Part shown: piece by piece, positions 14,044 to 16,829 of the stretch
Layout: every line of letters starts with the position of its first letter
Numbering within the stretch: position 1 is the stretch's first letter
From: CAZRZN01 sp964604565
GTDB taxonomy: Bacteria; Pseudomonadota; Alphaproteobacteria; Rhodobacterales; Rhodobacteraceae
Length of the DNA: 16,829 nucleotides
Direction: 5' to 3'
Assembly: GCA_964604565.1 (NCBI GenBank)
Contig: CAZRZN010000071.1
Location: 1 to 16,829 of the forward strand
Notes under the pieces: model-generated
Database searches by the model: none
Told to the model about the DNA's origin: nothing
Seen by the model: only the letters and a program-made list of their open reading frames with translations
Program-made: the position numbers and the translations under genes

Positions 14044-14721
14044 ATGAAAGTTTCCGCCGAACTCACCGCCCTGCAAGACACCATCGGCCACCACTTCGCC
14101 GATCCGCGCCTGCTGCGCCGCGCCGTGACCCACTCCTCCATGTCCGGCCCCGGACGGGAGGACAACCAGCGGCTGGAATTCCTCGGCGACCGGGTTCTCG
14201 GCCTTGTCATGTCCGAGGCTTTGCTGAAACGCGACCGCGCCGCCACCGAGGGGCAGCTTGCCCCGCGCTTCAACGCGCTGGTGCGCAAGGAAACCTGCGC
14301 CGATGTCGCGCGGGAAATCGGGCTGGGCGGCGCGCTGAAACTGGGCCGCTCCGAACAGATCTCCGGCGGGCGGCGCAAGCAGGCGCTGCTGGGCGACGCG
14401 ATGGAGGCGGTGATCGCCGCCGTCTATCTGGACGCCGGGTTCGAGGCCGCGCAGGACATGATCCTGCGGCTCTGGGGCGCCCGTATCGACGGGGTCGAAA
14501 AGGACGCCAAGGACGCCAAGACCGCGCTTCAGGAATGGGCGCAGGCCCGCGGCCTCCAGCCCCCCGCCTATGACGAGGTGGCCCGCACCGGCCCGGACCA
14601 CGCCCCCGTCTTCACCATAGAGGTGCGCCTCGCCACCGGCGAGGCCGCGCAGGCCACCGCAAGTTCCAAACGTCAGGCCGAACAGACGGCGGCCCGGACC
14701 CTGCTGGATCAATTGACGTGA
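14044..14721 (+). CDS. rnc: Ribonuclease III
   Basis: RNase III cleaves double-stranded RNA during rRNA maturation and mRNA or antisense-RNA processing; it acts as a cytosolic dimer. The 225-residue product has the catalytic signature NQRLEFLGDRVLGL (Glu45, Asp49) and the second metal motif LLGDAMEAVIAAVYLDAG (Asp118, Glu121). A double-stranded RNA-binding domain occupies about 155-223 (DAKTALQEWAQARGLQPPAY, and the terminal SSKRQAEQTAARTLLDQL). Length is typical of the family. The start is ATG 14044 with AGGA about 8 nt upstream. It is 145 bp after lepB and 10 bp before the EamA transporter gene, so the latter two are probably cotranscribed. Confidence 0.96.
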   Translation: MKVSAELTALQDTIGHHFADPRLLRRAVTHSSMSGPGREDNQRLEFLGDRVLGLVMSEALLKRDRAATEGQLAPRFNALVRKETCADVAREIGLGGALKLGRSEQISGGRRKQALLGDAMEAVIAAVYLDAGFEAAQDMILRLWGARIDGVEKDAKDAKTALQEWAQARGLQPPAYDEVARTGPDHAPVFTIEVRLATGEAAQATASSKRQAEQTAARTLLDQLT

Positions 14722-14731
14722 CCGCCCGCAG

Positions 14732-15610
14732 ATGACCGACAATCTCAAGGGCAGTCTCTGGATGGTGCTCGCCATGCTGGGCTTCGGGATCGAGGACGCC
14801 TTCTTCAAGGCCGCCACCGGCTCGGGCGGCATCAGCCCCGGCCTCGGCACCGTGCAATTCGGCCTTCTGGCCATGGCGCTCAGCGCCCTGAACGCCCGCC
14901 GCCTCGGCGTCCCGCTCTGGGATCCGGCCTATCTGCAAAAGGGCCTGATGATCCGCAACGGCTTCGAAATCCTCGGGCGCATCTTCTTTGCGCTGGCGCT
15001 GGCCTACACGCCGCTCTCCACGACCTCGGCGATCCTTCAGGCCGCCCCGCTGGTGGTGATGCTCGGCGCCGGACTGATCCTCGGCGAACGCATCGGCCCC
15101 CGGCGCTGGCTGGCCTCCGCCGTGGGCTTTGCCGGGGTGCTGCTGATCATCCGTCCCTCCCCCTCGGGGCTGGAGGCCAACGCCATCTTCGCCCTGCTTG
15201 GCATGATCGGCTTTGCCGGGCGCGATCTGGCCACCCGGACGGCGCCCGCACATATCCACCCCTCGCAACTCAGCCTGCTCGGCTTTGCCGGGGTGGCCTC
15301 TGCCGGGCTGGTGATTCTCGCCTTCGAACCGGGCATCGCCCTGCCCACCGCGCCGGCGATGGCGCTGATCTGCGGCACCGCCATCGCCGGGGTGATCGGC
15401 TACACCGCGCTCACCTCCGCCATGCGCACCGGCGAGGTCTCCGTCGTCGCCCCCCTTCGCTACACCCGTCTGCTGATCGCGCTGATCCTCGCCTATGCGA
15501 TCTTCGGCGAACGGCCCGACGCGGCGACGCTTGCGGGGGCGGCCCTGATCGTCGGGTCCGGCAGCTACTCCCTCTGGCGCGAAGGCCGCGCAAAACGCGC
15601 GCCCCGCTGA
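14732..15610 (+). CDS. EamA/DMT-superfamily transporter
   Basis: This 292-residue inner-membrane protein is built of two EamA halves (about 8-140 and 155-285), each with about five membrane segments, as in the 10-TM drug/metabolite transporter superfamily. Visible pieces are SLWMVLAMLGFGIEDAFFK at the start, ALAYTPLSTTSAILQAAPLV and LILGERIGPRRWLASAVGFA at the end of half one, and VSVVAPLRYTRLLIALILAY with IFGERPDAATLAGAALIV in half two. The R-x-x-LALAY and GER motifs recur in this superfamily. Substrate cannot be predicted; relatives export amino acids, metabolites or drugs. It starts 10 bp after rnc, suggesting cotranscription, and interrupts the common rnc - era adjacency. A 527-bp non-coding region follows. 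Confidence 0.9.
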   Translation: MTDNLKGSLWMVLAMLGFGIEDAFFKAATGSGGISPGLGTVQFGLLAMALSALNARRLGVPLWDPAYLQKGLMIRNGFEILGRIFFALALAYTPLSTTSAILQAAPLVVMLGAGLILGERIGPRRWLASAVGFAGVLLIIRPSPSGLEANAIFALLGMIGFAGRDLATRTAPAHIHPSQLSLLGFAGVASAGLVILAFEPGIALPTAPAMALICGTAIAGVIGYTALTSAMRTGEVSVVAPLRYTRLLIALILAYAIFGERPDAATLAGAALIVGSGSYSLWREGRAKRAPR

Positions 15611-15871
15611 CGCCCCAGCGGCACAGGCCCGCCATGTCCCGAACCGAACGCCCGCCGCACGGCACCGGAACCGGCTCGAAAACCATGCAGACCGCGCGCA
15701 CCGGCACTGGCAAACTGCCGACCGGACTTGCCCGTTCTACATGACCGCCTAGCGCCCCCGCGCTCATTCCCCGGTTTTGCCCTCCCGCACCATGTCCCCG
15801 CAGGTGATCCCCCACAGGGTCAGCCCCCTCCGTGCCGCCCTCCCCCCCAAAGCGGTGCAACATCCCGCCCC

Positions 15872-15886
15872 GGCCCCACCGGGGCC
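15872..15886. repeat. GC hairpin in the EamA-era gap
   Basis: GGCCCC (15872-15877) and GGGGCC (15881-15886) form a perfect 6-bp stem with an ACC loop. It lacks a T-tract. It could be a weak terminator for the lepB - rnc - EamA transcript, though it lies 260 bp past the EamA stop. Confidence 0.35.
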
Positions 15887-15888
15887 AG

Positions 15889-15919
15889 CCCCGAAGACCC
15901 CCAGCCCCGGCAGGCCCCC
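15889..15919 (-). other. Putative G-quadruplex motif (minus strand)
   Basis: On the plus strand four C-runs of 4, 5, 4 and 5 bases (15889-15892, 15898-15902, 15905-15908, 15915-15919) are separated by 5, 2 and 6 bases. The minus strand therefore fits the standard pattern of four G-tracts with loops of at most seven, and with tracts of at least four. It could fold as DNA on the template strand, or as an i-motif on the other strand. No activity is implied. Confidence 0.5.
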
Positions 15920-15946
15920 ACCGCACCAAAAGGCCACAACAACCGT

Positions 15947-15966
15947 GCGCCGCGTTAACCCGGCGC
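15947..15966. promoter_or_regulatory. 20-bp near-perfect palindrome centred on TTAA
   Basis: GCGCCGCGTTAACCCGGCGC is self-complementary at 9 of 10 position pairs; only the pair 15953/15960 mismatches. It lies 4 bp before the phased TGTGCAT-type array and 171 bp before the era start. The symmetry suggests a dimeric DNA-binding protein, whose identity is unknown. Confidence 0.4.
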
Positions 15967-15969
15967 CGC

Positions 15970-16020
15970 TCCGCATCTCATGTGCATGGAATGTGCATGA
16001 CTTGTGCATCGGTCGTGCCA
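15970..16020 (+). repeat. Phased heptamer array: TGTGCAT every 11 bp
   Basis: Three exact copies of TGTGCAT start at 15981, 15992 and 16003, a period of exactly 11 bp (7-bp unit plus 4-bp variable spacer). In the same phase, TCCGCAT at 15970 matches five of seven bases and CGTGCCA at 16014 matches four of seven. The spacers (CTCA, GGAA, GACT, CGGT) are unrelated, so the heptamer alone is conserved. An 11-bp period puts all copies on nearly the same face of the helix, typical of a cooperatively bound regulator. It lies 118-168 bp upstream of era. Confidence 0.6.
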
Positions 16021-16137
16021 ACCGGTTTCTGCCGCCACCACAGGGCATTAACCCCGATTCGCACGGGCCATCGCGTTTCGGCTGGCATTGCGGCCTCATT
16101 TGCCCTAGACCCCCGGCCTTATCGCCCCAACCCTGAC

Positions 16138-16829
16138 ATGAGTCCCATGACAAAACGCGCCGGTTTCATCGCCCTGATCGGAGAGCCAAACGCTGGCAAA
16201 TCCACCCTCACCAACCGCATGGTCGGGGCCAAGGTCTCCATCGTCACGCACAAGGTGCAGACCACCCGCGCCCGCATCCGCGGCGTCGCGATGGAGGGCG
16301 ACAGCCAGCTCATCTTCGTCGACACACCGGGCCTGTTCAAACCCCGCCGCAGGCTCGACCGCGCCATGGTCGCCGCCGCCTGGGGCGGCGCCGCCGACGC
16401 CGACATCATCGTCCTGCTGATAGAGGCCCACCGCGGCGTTACCGAAGGCGTCGAAAAGATCCTCGAGGGGCTCAAGGACCTGCCGCAAGGCCGCACCGTC
16501 GCCCTCGCCATCAACAAGCTCGACCGCGTCGAAGCCCCTGTATTGCTGGCCCTGACAAAGGACATGAACGACCGCTACCCCTTCGTCCAGACCTTCATGA
16601 TCTCCGCCGAAAAGGGCTACGGCATCGCCGAACTGCGCAGCTGGCTGGCCGAAACCGTGCCCGAGGGCCCCTGGCTCTACCCGGAGGACCAGATCGCCGA
16701 TCTGCCCATGCGCATGATCGCCGCAGAGATCACCCGCGAAAAGCTGACCCTGCGCCTGCATCAGGAACTGCCTTACCAACTGACCGTGGAAACCGAAAGC
16801 TGGGAAGACCGCAAGGACGGATCGGCCCG
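16138..16829 (+). CDS. era: GTPase Era, N-terminal part (runs off the window)
   Basis: Era is an essential GTPase that binds the 3' end of 16S rRNA through a KH domain and couples 30S maturation to growth. The visible 230 codons carry the G motifs: LIGEPNAGKSTLTNRM (G1, residues 13-28), VQTTRARIRG (G2), FVDTPGLFKP (G3), INKLDR (G4) and ISAEKGYG (G5). The start of the KH region, AAEITREKLTLRLHQELPYQ, is reached before the window ends; the remaining KH domain is outside. ATG 16138 is chosen; ATG 16147 in frame is an alternative, and neither has a strong ribosome site. A 527-bp gap separates it from the preceding transporter gene, so it probably has its own promoter here. Confidence 0.96.
   Translation, partial: MSPMTKRAGFIALIGEPNAGKSTLTNRMVGAKVSIVTHKVQTTRARIRGVAMEGDSQLIFVDTPGLFKPRRRLDRAMVAAAWGGAADADIIVLLIEAHRGVTEGVEKILEGLKDLPQGRTVALAINKLDRVEAPVLLALTKDMNDRYPFVQTFMISAEKGYGIAELRSWLAETVPEGPWLYPEDQIADLPMRMIAAEITREKLTLRLHQELPYQLTVETESWEDRKDGSA

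Larger units (their letters stand above)
15611..16137. other. 527-bp non-coding region between the EamA gene and era
   Basis: I see no credible gene here. The open frames present are proline-rich products of the C-rich composition, with no ribosome sites or recognisable domains. The first about 150 bp are ordinary. About 15770-15935 is very C-rich on the plus strand and carries a hairpin and a G-quadruplex pattern on the complement. About 15947-16020 holds a near-perfect palindrome and a phased repeat array. The last about 110 bp should contain the era promoter and leader; CCTAGACC near 16105 may belong to a -10 element, but no convincing -35 was found. Confidence 0.7.

Noticed and set aside
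15970..16020. CRISPR-like array
   Set aside because: The repeat unit is 7 bp with 4-bp spacers, far too short, and no cas genes are present; a protein-binding array is more likely.
15954..16051. CtrA sites (TTAACC half-sites near 15955 and 16046)
   Set aside because: The two half-sites are about 90 bp apart instead of the required seven-base spacing, so no CtrA box is supported.
15728..16153. Several small open frames on both strands in the EamA-era gap
   Set aside because: Their proline- or glycine-rich composition follows from the C-rich tract. They have no ribosome sites and overlap each other on opposite strands.

Overview
The window is a GC-rich (roughly 65%) alphaproteobacterial chromosome segment. 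Gene content, gene order and protein style (a single bifunctional RSH protein in the order folK - rpoZ - RSH - DUF2062 - pdxJ, then acpS - lepB - rnc - era) point to Rhodobacterales, most likely the Roseobacter/Rhodobacteraceae group. This is inferred by recognising the families; no database search was possible. No rRNA, tRNA, CRISPR array, insertion sequence or integrase was seen.

Left part (1-2200): the 5' part of ispH (minus strand, cut by the window edge) is divergent from a cobalamin-binding regulator resembling the PpaA/AerR family. The shared intergenic region carries a perfect 18-bp palindrome of the TGT-N12-ACA type, the form of site used by the photosynthesis repressor PpsR/CrtJ. 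Convergent to the regulator is a NYN-domain (LabA/DUF88) putative nuclease, which is itself divergent from folK.

Middle part (2200-10441): a plus-strand housekeeping run holds folK (folate), rpoZ (RNA polymerase omega), a full-length ppGpp synthetase/hydrolase, a DUF2062 membrane protein and pdxJ (vitamin B6). Between pdxJ and acpS, which are neighbours in many proteobacteria, lie three accessory genes. They are an orphan 2-oxoglutarate/Fe(II) oxygenase, a small exported protein of unknown function, and a translationally coupled alpha/beta hydrolase fused to a polytopic membrane domain.

Right part (10442-16829): acpS converges with an 816-residue minus-strand gene. It encodes an exported chimera of a trypsin-like protease, helical repeats, a PDZ-like domain and an AapJ-like amino-acid-binding domain, and is the most unusual protein in the window. 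It is divergent from lepB, followed by rnc, an EamA/DMT transporter, a 527-bp non-coding gap and era (cut at its 3' end). The gap is not featureless: it has a C-rich tract with a canonical G-quadruplex pattern on the minus strand, a near-perfect 20-bp palindrome, and three perfect TGTGCAT heptamers phased exactly 11 bp apart with degenerate copies on both sides.

Functionally the window mixes core metabolism and stress physiology (isoprenoids, folate, B6, ppGpp, lipid carrier protein, protein export, RNA processing, ribosome assembly) with a few envelope or periplasmic accessory genes set into the core order. The best candidates for undescribed biology are the protease/binding-protein chimera, the hydrolase/membrane fusion with its small exported partner, the B12 regulator with its palindrome, and the phased repeat array upstream of era.
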